In this document: piece after piece, positions 1 through 5,725 of the stretch
How positions within the stretch are numbered: position 1 is the stretch's first letter
Layout of the letters: each line of letters opens with the position of its first letter
DNA from: Bacillota bacterium
Lineage (GTDB): Bacteria; Bacillota; Clostridia; Lachnospirales; Lachnospiraceae
Reading direction: 5' to 3'
DNA length: 12,424 bases
Assembly (NCBI GenBank): GCA_023415055.1
Contig: JAEZLZ010000130.1
Span: 1 to 12,424, forward strand
Notes under the pieces: model-generated
Database searches by the model: none
Seen by the model: only the letters and a program-made list of their open reading frames with translations
What the model was told of the DNA's origin: nothing
Position numbers and translations under genes: made by a program

Positions 1-41
1 ATAGACTTAAGAGTAGTCAATTTTAAGGAGGAGTTTTGTAT

Positions 42-599
42 ATGATTTCAGCAGGCGATTTCAGAAACGGTCTGACAATTGAAATGGACAATAACGTATA
101 TCAGATTATAGAGTTTCAACATGTAAAGCCCGGTAAAGGTGCAGCGTTCGTAAGAACAAAATTAAAGAATATCAAAAATGGCGGTGTAATTGAAAGAACC
201 TTCCGCCCGACAGAAAAATATCCCCAGGCACACATTGAGAGAAGCGATATGCAGTATCTGTATTCTGACGGTGAGTTATACCACTTCATGAATGTTGAGA
301 CATTTGATCAGATCGGTATGAATGAGGATGCTGTTGGCGATTCTCTTAAGTTCGTTAAGGAAAACGAGATGGTTAAGATGCTTTCCCATGGTGGACAGGT
401 ATTCGCTATTGAGCCTCCGTTATTTGTAGAATTAGTTATCACAGATACCGAGCCCGGATTCAAGGGTGATACAGCACAGGGTGCTACAAAGCCCGCTGTT
501 GTTGAGACAGGTGCTACTGTATATGTACCGTTATTCGTTGAGCAGGGTGATAAGATTCAGATCGACACCAGAAGCGGCGAATATATGAAGAGAGTATAG
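42..599 (+). CDS. efp: Elongation factor P
   Basis: Translation factor that binds between the P and E sites of stalled ribosomes and promotes peptide-bond formation at polyproline stretches; it acts in the cytoplasm. The product is 185 aa, the usual family length. The N-terminal KOW-like domain carries the hallmark loop VKPGKGAAF at residues 28-36, with K32 at the position that is modified in other bacteria. The two following OB-type domains include GDTAQGATKPA and the C-terminal IDTRSGEY segment. I choose ATG at 42: the ribosome binding site AAGGAGGAG (25-33) sits about 10 nt upstream, whereas the in-frame TTG at 36 would be too close. A hairpin terminator follows at 623-667. The last 18 coding bases are notable because they recur exactly at 4069-4087, so this gene end may serve as an attachment site. 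Identification is very secure. Confidence 0.97.
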   Translation: MISAGDFRNGLTIEMDNNVYQIIEFQHVKPGKGAAFVRTKLKNIKNGGVIERTFRPTEKYPQAHIERSDMQYLYSDGELYHFMNVETFDQIGMNEDAVGDSLKFVKENEMVKMLSHGGQVFAIEPPLFVELVITDTEPGFKGDTAQGATKPAVVETGATVYVPLFVEQGDKIQIDTRSGEYMKRV

Positions 600-622
600 T
601 CGAGTATCAAAGATTAATATGA

Positions 623-667
623 GCGCAACCAAAGGAAAATCAAGGTTTTCTGTGGGTTGCGTTTTTT
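623..667 (+). terminator. efp terminator; copy 1 of a dispersed hairpin family
   Basis: GCGCAACC (623-630) pairs with GGTTGCGT (655-662), with one G-T pair, and an inner GAAAA/TTTTC stem sits above it. The run TTTTTT at 662-667 follows. This is a typical intrinsic terminator 24 nt after the efp stop. Its sequence is shared with hairpins at 4170, 5405 and 9561. Confidence 0.88.
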
Positions 668-1013
668 ATATGATTTGCTAAAGTAATAAGAGATAGCTTG
701 GGAAAGTTTATAACAATGTGGGAAGCGAACAAATAGCTATTAAATAGATCATAGAAAAGTAGTAATAACTTATAATATAATGTATGATAGCTACAAATAA
801 AATTTTAGAATTCCTTTCACAATTGTTAGAGATTGTGAATTTCGATAATTTATGTTTGAGAAGATAATAATATGAAAATGGAGCGCATTCTGTTTGGTCA
901 TATACAAGCAACATAAAGTCTATTCCATTTAGTAAGATAAATCAGATAACTATGCAATAATTATTTATATATATGAAAAGAAAAATGAACACGAATTATA
1001 AGGAGAACTTCTA
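668..1013. other. AT-rich intergenic stretch with a small dyad
   Basis: No credible gene is visible. The only structure I can point to is the 8-bp inverted repeat TTCACAAT (816-823) / ATTGTGAA (832-839) with an 8-nt loop and no T-tract. The 12-mer TTTCACAATTGT (815-826) reappears in the gap before the deaminase gene. The end of the stretch holds the AAGGAGA ribosome binding site of the next gene. It would be the left end of the proposed inserted block. Confidence 0.4.
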
Positions 1014-1565
1014 ATGAATAAGGGGATTATCATATGGTTAAACGGTGTATCTAGTTCAGGAAAAACCACGTTAACAAGAGCTTTACAAAAAAAATTAGAA
1101 GAACCATATTATTGGCTAGCTAATGACACTTTTTGTGACATGAGTCCTGAAAAACTATGGGATATAGATGCATCAGAAACTGAATATCAGGCTTTATCTA
1201 TGCTTAACTATACAATTAAACTGTTTTCTGATAGGGGGAAAAACATTATAGTTGACCACGTATTGATTAGCACCCAAAAAGGTGATTTGCTTAAGAAAAG
1301 CGTAGATTTATTACATGAATACCCAGTGCTATTCGTTCACGTTATATGTTCAATAGACGAATTACGAAGACGCGAAATAGAACGTGGTGACCGTAATATT
1401 GGACAGGCCGAAAGTCAGCTTACTATCCTAAATCCACAAGATACATATGACATTACTGTTGATACAGATGATAATACAACGGAAGAATGTGCGGATAAAA
1501 TTATTGAAATGGTTGGAAAGAAGGATTGCTTTACTGCGTTTAAGATTTTAAAAGCTCAATTATGA
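1014..1565 (+). CDS. Chloramphenicol phosphotransferase-like P-loop kinase
   Basis: A 183-aa cytoplasmic P-loop protein of the chloramphenicol 3-O-phosphotransferase (CPT) family, which transfers a phosphate from ATP to a small-molecule hydroxyl. The Walker A motif GVSSSGKT is at residues 11-18, directly after a hydrophobic first strand, as in CPT. D38 in the ANDTF segment lies where CPT has its catalytic aspartate. The strand IIVDHVL (78-84) and the RREIERGDRNIG segment (119-130) match the family's lid and arginine region. ATG at 1014 has AAGGAGA at 1000-1006. The gene stands alone, about 150 nt from the next, and is clearly more AT-rich than efp, which suggests acquisition by transfer. Known CPT proteins inactivate chloramphenicol in its producer, but many relatives have unknown substrates, so resistance is an inference. 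It could equally be a nucleoside or other small-molecule kinase. Confidence 0.8.
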   Translation: MNKGIIIWLNGVSSSGKTTLTRALQKKLEEPYYWLANDTFCDMSPEKLWDIDASETEYQALSMLNYTIKLFSDRGKNIIVDHVLISTQKGDLLKKSVDLLHEYPVLFVHVICSIDELRRREIERGDRNIGQAESQLTILNPQDTYDITVDTDDNTTEECADKIIEMVGKKDCFTAFKILKAQL

Positions 1566-1714
1566 AACACGCACATAATTATTTTTAGTAATTAAGAAGA
1601 TCGCAATTGTTACAATAGTGAACTTAAAACATAGGACTGTCGTCTAATAATTAGTAACTAAATTTATCAGGATTTTGTAACCTTCATTATGCTTATTGAA
1701 AGGGAGGGTTAAGC

Positions 1715-2146
1715 TTGACCAAAAAAAGATTTATGGTAATACTATCAGCACTTTTGCTAATTGTTATAGTTTCTGTCTTTTTAATTAAGCACTTTGAGAA
1801 CTCTCCAAAAAGTTTTGAAAATCTTTTGGGAACTAACAAAGTAAATATAACAAAAGTTTTAATGAGAGATGGGAGCAATGGTAATTATGTTATAACCGAT
1901 GATAAAGAAAAAATCAAAGAAATTATTAATTTAATAGATGACAGAGATTATACAAAATCAGCGAACCAAGAGGATAGAAATGGATATAGATATTACTATG
2001 ATTTCTACTCTGGAGACAATATTAAAATGAGAATAACGGGTGATGGTGATGTTGTAGAGATAAATAATACTTATTATGGAGTTAGTAACCCTATCTCTTC
2101 CAATTCACTTACTACTTGGTTTAATTCACTACCTATACAAAAATAA
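1715..2146 (+). CDS. Small membrane-anchored protein of unknown function
   Basis: A 143-aa protein with a positively charged start (TKKRF) and one hydrophobic segment at about residues 7-25. A hydrophilic domain follows, probably outside the cell, rich in D, N and Y (for example NGYRYYYDFYSGD around residues 89-101). There is no lipobox cysteine, so the N-terminus looks like an uncleaved anchor or a poor signal peptide. I choose TTG at 1715 because GGAGG (1703-1707) lies 7 nt upstream; the first in-frame ATG, codon 7 at 1733, lacks such a site and would cut into the charged N-region. I do not recognise a functional family with certainty. It resembles small conserved clostridial exported proteins. 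It has the same orientation and AT-rich composition as its neighbours, with no sign of translational coupling to them. Confidence 0.7.
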   Translation: MTKKRFMVILSALLLIVIVSVFLIKHFENSPKSFENLLGTNKVNITKVLMRDGSNGNYVITDDKEKIKEIINLIDDRDYTKSANQEDRNGYRYYYDFYSGDNIKMRITGDGDVVEINNTYYGVSNPISSNSLTTWFNSLPIQK

Positions 2147-2272
2147 TTATAAATTAAGCTGTAAAAGCATTAAAGAAAAACATCTAATACTATATTTTAA
2201 AATCATTATGATAGAACACTTTATTTCACAATTGTAATATATGACGAACTACATATATAATAGGAGGATTTT

Positions 2273-2677
2273 ATGTTTGAAGATTTAAAAGAAGAGGATT
2301 TTTCTCTTATTCAAATAGCTAAGGATATTATAAAAACAAACTATGATAGTAAAAATTACAGACATACTGTGGGCTGTGCTTTGAGATGTACAGATGGTGA
2401 AATATTTAGGGGGGTAAATGTTTACTTAGCCCATGGTGCGTGCGCTGAAATGATAGCTATGGGCACTGCTATAACTGCTGAAAAACGAGAGTTTGAATGT
2501 ATTGTAGCAGTTGGTGGTGATAATAGCGATAATATTTATTCACCGTGTGGAAATTGTAGGCAAATGCTGATTGATTATTGTCCAGAATGTTTTGTTATAG
2601 TAAACACTCAAGATGAAATTAAGAAAACAAAAGCAAAAAATCTAATACCCTTTGCTTATGAAACACCAGGGAACTAA
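2273..2677 (+). CDS. Cytidine deaminase-fold protein, blasticidin-S deaminase-like
   Basis: A 134-aa zinc-dependent deaminase. The signature HGACAEMIAMGTA (residues 54-66) holds zinc ligand C57 and the proton-shuttling E59. PCGNCRQML (91-99) holds the other two ligands, C92 and C95. Among cytidine deaminase-fold proteins it is closest, by my recollection, to blasticidin-S deaminase: the FRGVNVY strand, the CAE followed by GTA spacing, the CIVAVGGDN strand and the SPCGNCRQ segment all line up with that enzyme. That enzyme hydrolyses the cytosine ring amine of a nucleoside antibiotic. The true substrate here is unknown; ordinary cytidine or a modified nucleoside remains possible. ATG at 2273 follows AGGAGG (2262-2267). 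It is a single gene in the AT-rich block, flanked by a broken gene downstream, and fits a self-protection or salvage cargo. Confidence 0.86.
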   Translation: MFEDLKEEDFSLIQIAKDIIKTNYDSKNYRHTVGCALRCTDGEIFRGVNVYLAHGACAEMIAMGTAITAEKREFECIVAVGGDNSDNIYSPCGNCRQMLIDYCPECFVIVNTQDEIKKTKAKNLIPFAYETPGN

Positions 2678-2734
2678 GAATAATCAATAGTTAACTTGAT
2701 ACACAATATTTCACAACAGCGTAATAAATATTAA

Positions 2735-3139
2735 GTAAATTTAATAAGAAACAGATATACGACTATCAAACAGTGTGAAACTCTTTCGCTCGGCTCAGTT
2801 ACAGAAAACGGTTATCCTTATATTTGTCCAATGGAAAAGGTAATGTCTAACAGGTTACGACAAATTTAATTTATTACAAAGAAATCATCTGAAAAAGTAA
2901 AATATTTTCGGAATATAAAAGCTGGAGTTAATTACTATATTGATGATAATACAGTTTCATTGAATGATATTATAAATGTCATAGAAGATGTAGAAAGTGA
3001 GGTTATTAATTTGCCTACTCAATATTTAGAACAATTACTCAAAAGGGGAAGTTTTAAATATTGCATTCTGGAGTTCATTACAATGGAAGCAAAGATATTT
3101 ATAAATGGAAGCTTTGAAATAATTTCGTATGTCAAATAA
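2735..3139 (+). pseudogene. Broken pyridoxamine-phosphate-oxidase-fold (flavin-binding) gene
   Basis: Read in one frame from 2771, the sequence gives an N-terminal part LGSVTENGYPYICPMEKVMS, typical of the pyridoxamine 5'-phosphate oxidase-like split-barrel family. An in-frame TAA stop at 2867-2869 then interrupts it. The same frame continues as FITKKSSEKVKYFRNIKAG and ends with FKYCILEFITMEAKIFINGS before TAA at 3137. The order of these pieces matches the family from first strand to last. The upstream end has no start codon or ribosome binding site, and the frame closes again at 2732-2734, so the 5' end is also degraded. The stop sits where relatives have a hydrophobic or aromatic residue just before the second strand, compatible with a simple nonsense change. 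Intact relatives are often flavin- or heme-binding reductases. A terminator follows at 3155-3191. Confidence 0.75.
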
Positions 3140-3154
3140 GTATAATTTTGGTAC

Positions 3155-3191
3155 ACCTATCAACTATGATGATAAGGTTGGTAGGTTTTTT
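3155..3191 (+). terminator. Intrinsic terminator after the broken oxidase-fold gene
   Basis: ACCTATCAAC (3155-3164) pairs with GTTGGTAGGT (3177-3186), 10 bp with one G-T pair. A 12-nt loop separates the arms and a T-run extends to 3191. It lies 15 nt after the stop of the pseudogene, as its original terminator would. Confidence 0.85.
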
Positions 3192-3246
3192 GTTACACTA
3201 AACCTTGCTAATAGAAGTCAAGGGTTATAATTAAACAATTTGTACA

Positions 3247-3277
3247 TTGATAGTAAAATACAAATAGTTGATATAAT
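3247..3277 (+). promoter_or_regulatory. Possible extended -10 promoter for the acetyltransferase gene
   Basis: TTGATA (3247-3252) and TATAAT (3272-3277) are separated by 19 nt, and TG at 3269-3270 makes an extended -10 (TGATATAAT). Transcription would start near 3284, leaving about 100 nt of AT-rich leader before the start codon at 3388. The long spacer lowers certainty. Confidence 0.45.
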
Positions 3278-3387
3278 TGGTAGAACATGGTATAAATAAT
3301 CTATTAGTTATATTTTATTATGTTGTTCGCAAACGTTTACTATGTGAAATGTTGATTATTTAAATTTTGATCAGGAGAAAACGACTT

Positions 3388-3831
3388 ATGATATTTGAAC
3401 CTATGCAAAAGGAACATTTAACAGAACTAGCAAAAATGTATGTTGAAGCTTTTAATGCACCACCTTGGAATGATAAGTGGACAATTGATACTGTGACTAA
3501 ACGTTTACTTCAGATGATGCATTGTGAAGGTTTTTATGGTCTTGTTTGCTTAAAAGAAAACTTAATTTGTGGTATGATTTTGGGAAATTCAGAGCCTTTT
3601 TTTGATTGTACACATTTCAATATAAAAGAATTTTGTGTTCGATTAAATTTAAGAGGTTCAGGTATTGGAACTGAATTACTAAATGAATTTGAAAAACTTT
3701 TATTAGAGCAAGGTATTGATGAAACTTATCTATTCACTTCTCGTATGGATGAAACAGAGAAATATTATCAAAAACGTGGGTATAGCAGTTGGAATAGTAT
3801 GGTCATGATGGGCAAATCACTTCACGAATGA
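3388..3831 (+). CDS. GNAT-family N-acetyltransferase
   Basis: A 147-aa acetyltransferase that would move an acetyl group from acetyl-CoA to an amine. The acetyl-CoA pyrophosphate-binding motif A is RGSGIG (residues 89-94), followed by the helix TELLNEFEKLLL. The C-terminal EKYYQKRGY (124-132) is the usual GNAT end motif. The N-terminal AFNAPPWNDKW (21-31) is common in a clostridial subgroup annotated only as GNAT. I choose ATG at 3388, because AGGAGA (3373-3378) lies 9 nt upstream and would fall inside the protein if the in-frame TTG at 3367 were used. The substrate cannot be read from the sequence; antibiotic acetylation is possible but unproven. It is monocistronic, with a possible promoter upstream and a hairpin terminator downstream. 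Confidence 0.87.
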   Translation: MIFEPMQKEHLTELAKMYVEAFNAPPWNDKWTIDTVTKRLLQMMHCEGFYGLVCLKENLICGMILGNSEPFFDCTHFNIKEFCVRLNLRGSGIGTELLNEFEKLLLEQGIDETYLFTSRMDETEKYYQKRGYSSWNSMVMMGKSLHE

Positions 3832-3858
3832 GTATAAGCATTAAGTGAAGGAGCTTGT

Positions 3859-3927
3859 GTGATACGCTATTTTTATATTACACGAACTAATGCGCTGACA
3901 TTGACAAAATTTAAACAGATACTATAA
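3859..3927 (+). CDS. Possible 22-aa small ORF running into a terminator
   Basis: A GTG codon at 3859 with AAGGAG at 3848-3853 opens 22 codons (VIRYFYITRTNALTLTKFKQ, then IL) that stop at 3925-3927 inside the following terminator hairpin. It could be a leader peptide, the stub of a truncated gene, or chance. There is no supporting homology that I can name. Confidence 0.22.
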   Translation: MIRYFYITRTNALTLTKFKQIL

Positions 3928-3959
3928 TTAGGGTATCTGCTTTTTTGCGCATTACTTCG
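3883..3959. repeat. 13-bp inverted repeat enclosing a terminator hairpin
   Basis: CGAACTAATGCGC (3883-3895) and GCGCATTACTTCG (3947-3959) are complementary at 12 of 13 positions. They bracket the terminator at 3916-3946. The outer pairing would compete for or extend the inner hairpin, or mark a small palindromic element. Confidence 0.7.
3916..3946 (+). terminator. Intrinsic terminator downstream of the acetyltransferase gene
   Basis: CAGATAC (3916-3922) and GTATCTG (3933-3939) form a perfect 7-bp stem with a 10-nt loop. TTTTTT follows at 3941-3946. It is the first terminator after the acetyltransferase stop at 3831. Confidence 0.82.
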
Positions 3960-4059
3960 TATAATTCTCTATTCAAACTGTGAACAAACCCAAACAATAT
4001 AGAACAATGAACGTAGCAAACACGTAGCTAACAAAAATGTGTTTAAGAGGCTTAAAATA

Positions 4060-4087
4060 AGTGTTCCAATATGAAGAGAGTATAGTC
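4060..4087. repeat. Second copy of the efp 3' end (candidate attachment-site remnant)
   Basis: ATATGAAGAGAGTATAGTC at 4069-4087 is identical to 583-601, the last codons and stop of efp plus two bases. It still spells Met-Lys-Arg-Val-stop although no gene reads into it. The preceding AGTGTTCCA (4060-4068) is absent at efp but present before the third copy at 5361, so it could be the right-hand end of an inserted element. The interval 601-4087 would then be one insertion of about 3.5 kb. Confidence 0.7.
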
Positions 4088-4159
4088 TCCCGAAATATAT
4101 GCGAGCCATTAGAAGCTTCTACCTGAGTATTCCTCGATACAAACTTAATCAAAGTGGAG

Positions 4160-4219
4160 ACAATTGTGAGCGCAATCCTAGGAAAATCAGGGTTTTCCGG
4201 GGAATGCGCTTTAAATTGT
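4160..4219. repeat. Hairpin repeat, copy 2, without a good T-tract
   Basis: GCGCAATCC (4170-4178) faces GGAATGCGC (4201-4209) with one mismatch, and inner GGAAAA/TTTTCC arms pair above it. Outer ACAATT (4160-4165) / AATTGT (4214-4219) lengthens the dyad. Only TTT follows on the plus strand, so it is a poor plus-strand terminator. It overlaps the last codon of the minus-strand protease gene and may simply mark that gene's 3' boundary. Confidence 0.7.
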
Positions 4220-4951
4220 ACCATTCTCATCTTTATTTGGTATGTTCCGCATAATTAATAGAGCATATGCAACCGAAAGAATACAAAGAATGGCTGAGGA
4301 CAAAATTTGTTTTATATCAGTAATATTTGCTTTATTTGCAATTGTGCTTAGTGCATTGTTAATACTATGTGCTAATATACATGGTATCAGAGACTTTCCG
4401 CGGTAAAATAATTCGACAAATAAAAAGCCTACTGCCATTGCATAACATATTTGGAGAATAGTCGGTAGAAGTTCACTGCGCCCGTTAATCAGATTAACGA
4501 TGTGCCCTAATCCAAATGTAATGCTCGAAACGATAACAGCAGATTTTAGGTTGTCATGGCTCATTGCTTTAAACAATAGACCTCTGAAAATAATTTCTTC
4601 TACAATACCGACACATAGCATAAAGCAAAAATACAATACCATTTCCGCAATACCAGTATTCACAGTAACACCGAACCATAGATTAATAGAAAATATCACA
4701 AAAAGCGGTATCCAAAACAAGAACTTTCTTGCAGAAAATGGCGTCTTGCAAAGACCATAGTATTCCATTAAGCCATTTTTCTTTATCCAGATGAATAGAA
4801 AACTACCTGTTAACAGAAGAAATGGAAATGTAATTACCTTAGCCAATCCAATGCTTTCTGAAATAGAGTCGGCTGCGCTTGAGCCGAATACATAAATGAT
4901 AATCCAAATGATTGCAAACCAAATTTCACTTTTTTGATAAATTTTCTTCAT
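4211..4951 (-). CDS. CPBP-family intramembrane glutamic protease (Rce1/CAAX-like)
   Basis: A 246-aa integral membrane protein of the CPBP/ABI family. The three conserved motifs are all present: EEIIFR at 118-123 (motif 1, EExxxR), F146xxxH150 in FGLGH (motif 2), and H195xxxN199 in HSINN (motif 3). Hydrophobic segments lie at about 10-26, 37-55, 78-97, 103-118, 136-151, 165-183 and 215-234. Family members are intramembrane glutamic-type proteases; in Firmicutes many sit near peptide or bacteriocin genes and give self-immunity, but no such peptide gene is visible here. ATG at 4951 (minus strand) has a GGAGG-type site, complementary to CCTCC at 4960-4964, 8 nt upstream. It is transcribed opposite to the rest of the block and lies 42 nt beyond an IS1595-type transposase tail on the same strand. 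It could be a passenger gene of that element. Confidence 0.9.
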   Translation of the reverse strand: MKKIYQKSEIWFAIIWIIIYVFGSSAADSISESIGLAKVITFPFLLLTGSFLFIWIKKNGLMEYYGLCKTPFSARKFLFWIPLFVIFSINLWFGVTVNTGIAEMVLYFCFMLCVGIVEEIIFRGLLFKAMSHDNLKSAVIVSSITFGLGHIVNLINGRSELLPTILQICYAMAVGFLFVELFYRGKSLIPCILAHSINNALSTIANKANITDIKQILSSAILCILSVAYALLIMRNIPNKDENGTI

Positions 4952-4993
4952 TGGTTAATCCTCCCATATATCCAAATGTTCTTTACCTATAAA

Positions 4994-5197
4994 CTAATAT
5001 TGCTGACTATCCGTTTTCAATGTCGCCAACGCAAAGGTTAAGAAAATTTTACTTATCTCTGTGTCGGTTGCGTTCGCATAGTTTACAAAGTTATTCCACA
5101 TAAGATAGTTATTCAATTGCTTAGTGGAAACACCGTTAAAACCACGCATAAAACGTTTTAATCCACTATGATAACTATTGATATGTTGAATGCTATA
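4994..5197 (-). pseudogene. IS1595-type transposase, C-terminal remnant
   Basis: The minus-strand frame that ends with the stop at 4994-4996 encodes about 67 residues: SIQHINSYHSGLKRFMRG, then FNGVSTKQLNNYLMWNNFVN, then YANATDTEISKIF and a short tail. The series INSYHS-LKRFMR-FNGVSTK-LNNYL-W-NFVNYA is, from memory, the C-terminal signature of IS1595-family (ISXO2-like DDE) transposases. The frame is closed upstream by a stop at 5198-5200, and the catalytic N-terminal two thirds are missing from the neighbouring DNA. The element is therefore dead in its present form. It records past transposition within the accessory block. I see no clear terminal inverted repeats or target duplication. The CPBP gene begins just downstream in the same direction. 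Confidence 0.75.
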
Positions 5198-5360
5198 TTA
5201 CTATATTATACTGTGTTATATTATAAATCAACCATATGATGTGACATAACCTAATTCAATTACTCTTGTAAGAGTTCCTGAGAAATATAAAGCTGCTACT
5301 TAGTGTATATCAATTTTAAAAAAAGAGGGTAATGTAATAGAAGGATGTGCATTTGGTGCT
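5198..5360. other. Noncoding AT-rich stretch in the accessory block
   Basis: No ORF with a start and ribosome binding site is seen on either strand. It contains only short symmetries such as ACTCTTGTAAGAGT (around 5261-5274). It separates the transposase remnant from the third efp-end copy and is probably decayed element DNA. Confidence 0.4.
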
Positions 5361-5404
5361 AGTGTTCCATAAAGAGAGTTAAGTGGAGTATCAAATACTA
5401 AATG
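5361..5404. repeat. Third, diverged copy of the efp 3' end
   Basis: AGTGTTCCA (5361-5369) is the same 9-mer seen before the copy at 4069. It is followed by AAGAGAGT (5372-5379, equal to 588-595) and, after the same 6-nt gap as at efp, by GAGTATCAAA (5386-5395, equal to 602-611). The collinearity continues into the hairpin that starts at 5405, matching the order efp end, GAGTATCAAA, terminator. It is a decayed duplicate of the efp end plus terminator and the likely right boundary of the accessory block. Confidence 0.65.
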
Positions 5405-5448
5405 GCGCGATTCTAGGAAATTAAAGTTTTCTGGGGATTGCGCTTTTT
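5405..5448 (+). terminator. Hairpin family copy 3 with T-tract
   Basis: GCGCGATTC (5405-5413) pairs with GGATTGCGC (5435-5443) over 9 bp, with two G-T pairs. Inner GGAAA/TTTTC arms pair above it and TTTTT follows at 5444-5448. It could still terminate transcription but has no gene just upstream on its strand, consistent with being the displaced original efp terminator. Confidence 0.75.
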
Positions 5449-5663
5449 GTGATTTGTAGAATTAATATATAGGTATATATCATATAATCAGCCTTTTTGC
5501 ACGGTTTTGATTACCTAATACTCCAGAATGTCTGATTTTCATAAATCCGGTACGGAGGATTTATACAGGAAACCTGCTTTTTTACTGCTTTAAAATTCGA
5601 TTGTTGCTTATTTTGAGGTTTACCCGATGTAAATAAAGTGCTAAAATTTAGAAAAATAAACAC
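5449..5663. other. Noncoding stretch with stem-loops before the cysteine-cluster gene
   Basis: No gene is visible. ATAAATCC (5541-5548) / GGATTTAT (5557-5564) is a perfect 8-bp stem. It is followed closely by CAGG-AAA-CCTG (5567-5577) and a TTTTTT run at 5578-5583, which together could form a weak terminator. No promoter is convincing. Confidence 0.4.
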
Positions 5664-5697
5664 CTAAAGCAAGAGAACCGCGGTGCTTGCAGTTTAG
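5664..5697. promoter_or_regulatory. Inverted repeat just upstream of the cysteine-cluster gene
   Basis: CTAAAGCAAG (5664-5673) faces CTTGC (5686-5690) and TTTAG (5693-5697), giving 10 pairs with a 2-nt bulge. The palindrome ACCGCGGT lies in the loop. It ends 17 nt before the AAGGAG site of the next gene, a position suited to an operator or a translation-controlling leader hairpin. No T-tract follows. Confidence 0.45.
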
Positions 5698-5725
5698 TAC
5701 TATACATTAAATGAAGGAGCAGAAT

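Noticed and set aside
708..914. Minus-strand 68-codon ORF between efp and the kinase gene.
   Set aside because: AT-driven open frame with no ribosome binding site and no recognisable motif.
3201..3227. AACCTTG ... CAAGGGTT hairpin downstream of the oxidase-fold pseudogene.
   Set aside because: Short arms with a bulge and no T-tract; a clear terminator already lies just upstream.
668..3960. Integron-type gene cassettes with attC sites between the drug-modification-like genes.
   Set aside because: The gaps do not carry repeated RYYYAAC/GTTRRRY-bounded palindromes, and no integron integrase is present. The only cassette-like boundaries are the efp-end repeats.
3973..4230. Minus-strand 85-codon ORF overlapping the CPBP gene end, the hairpin repeat and the second efp-end copy.
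   Set aside because: It reads through a palindromic repeat and the antisense of the efp tail, has no ribosome binding site, and its protein resembles no family.
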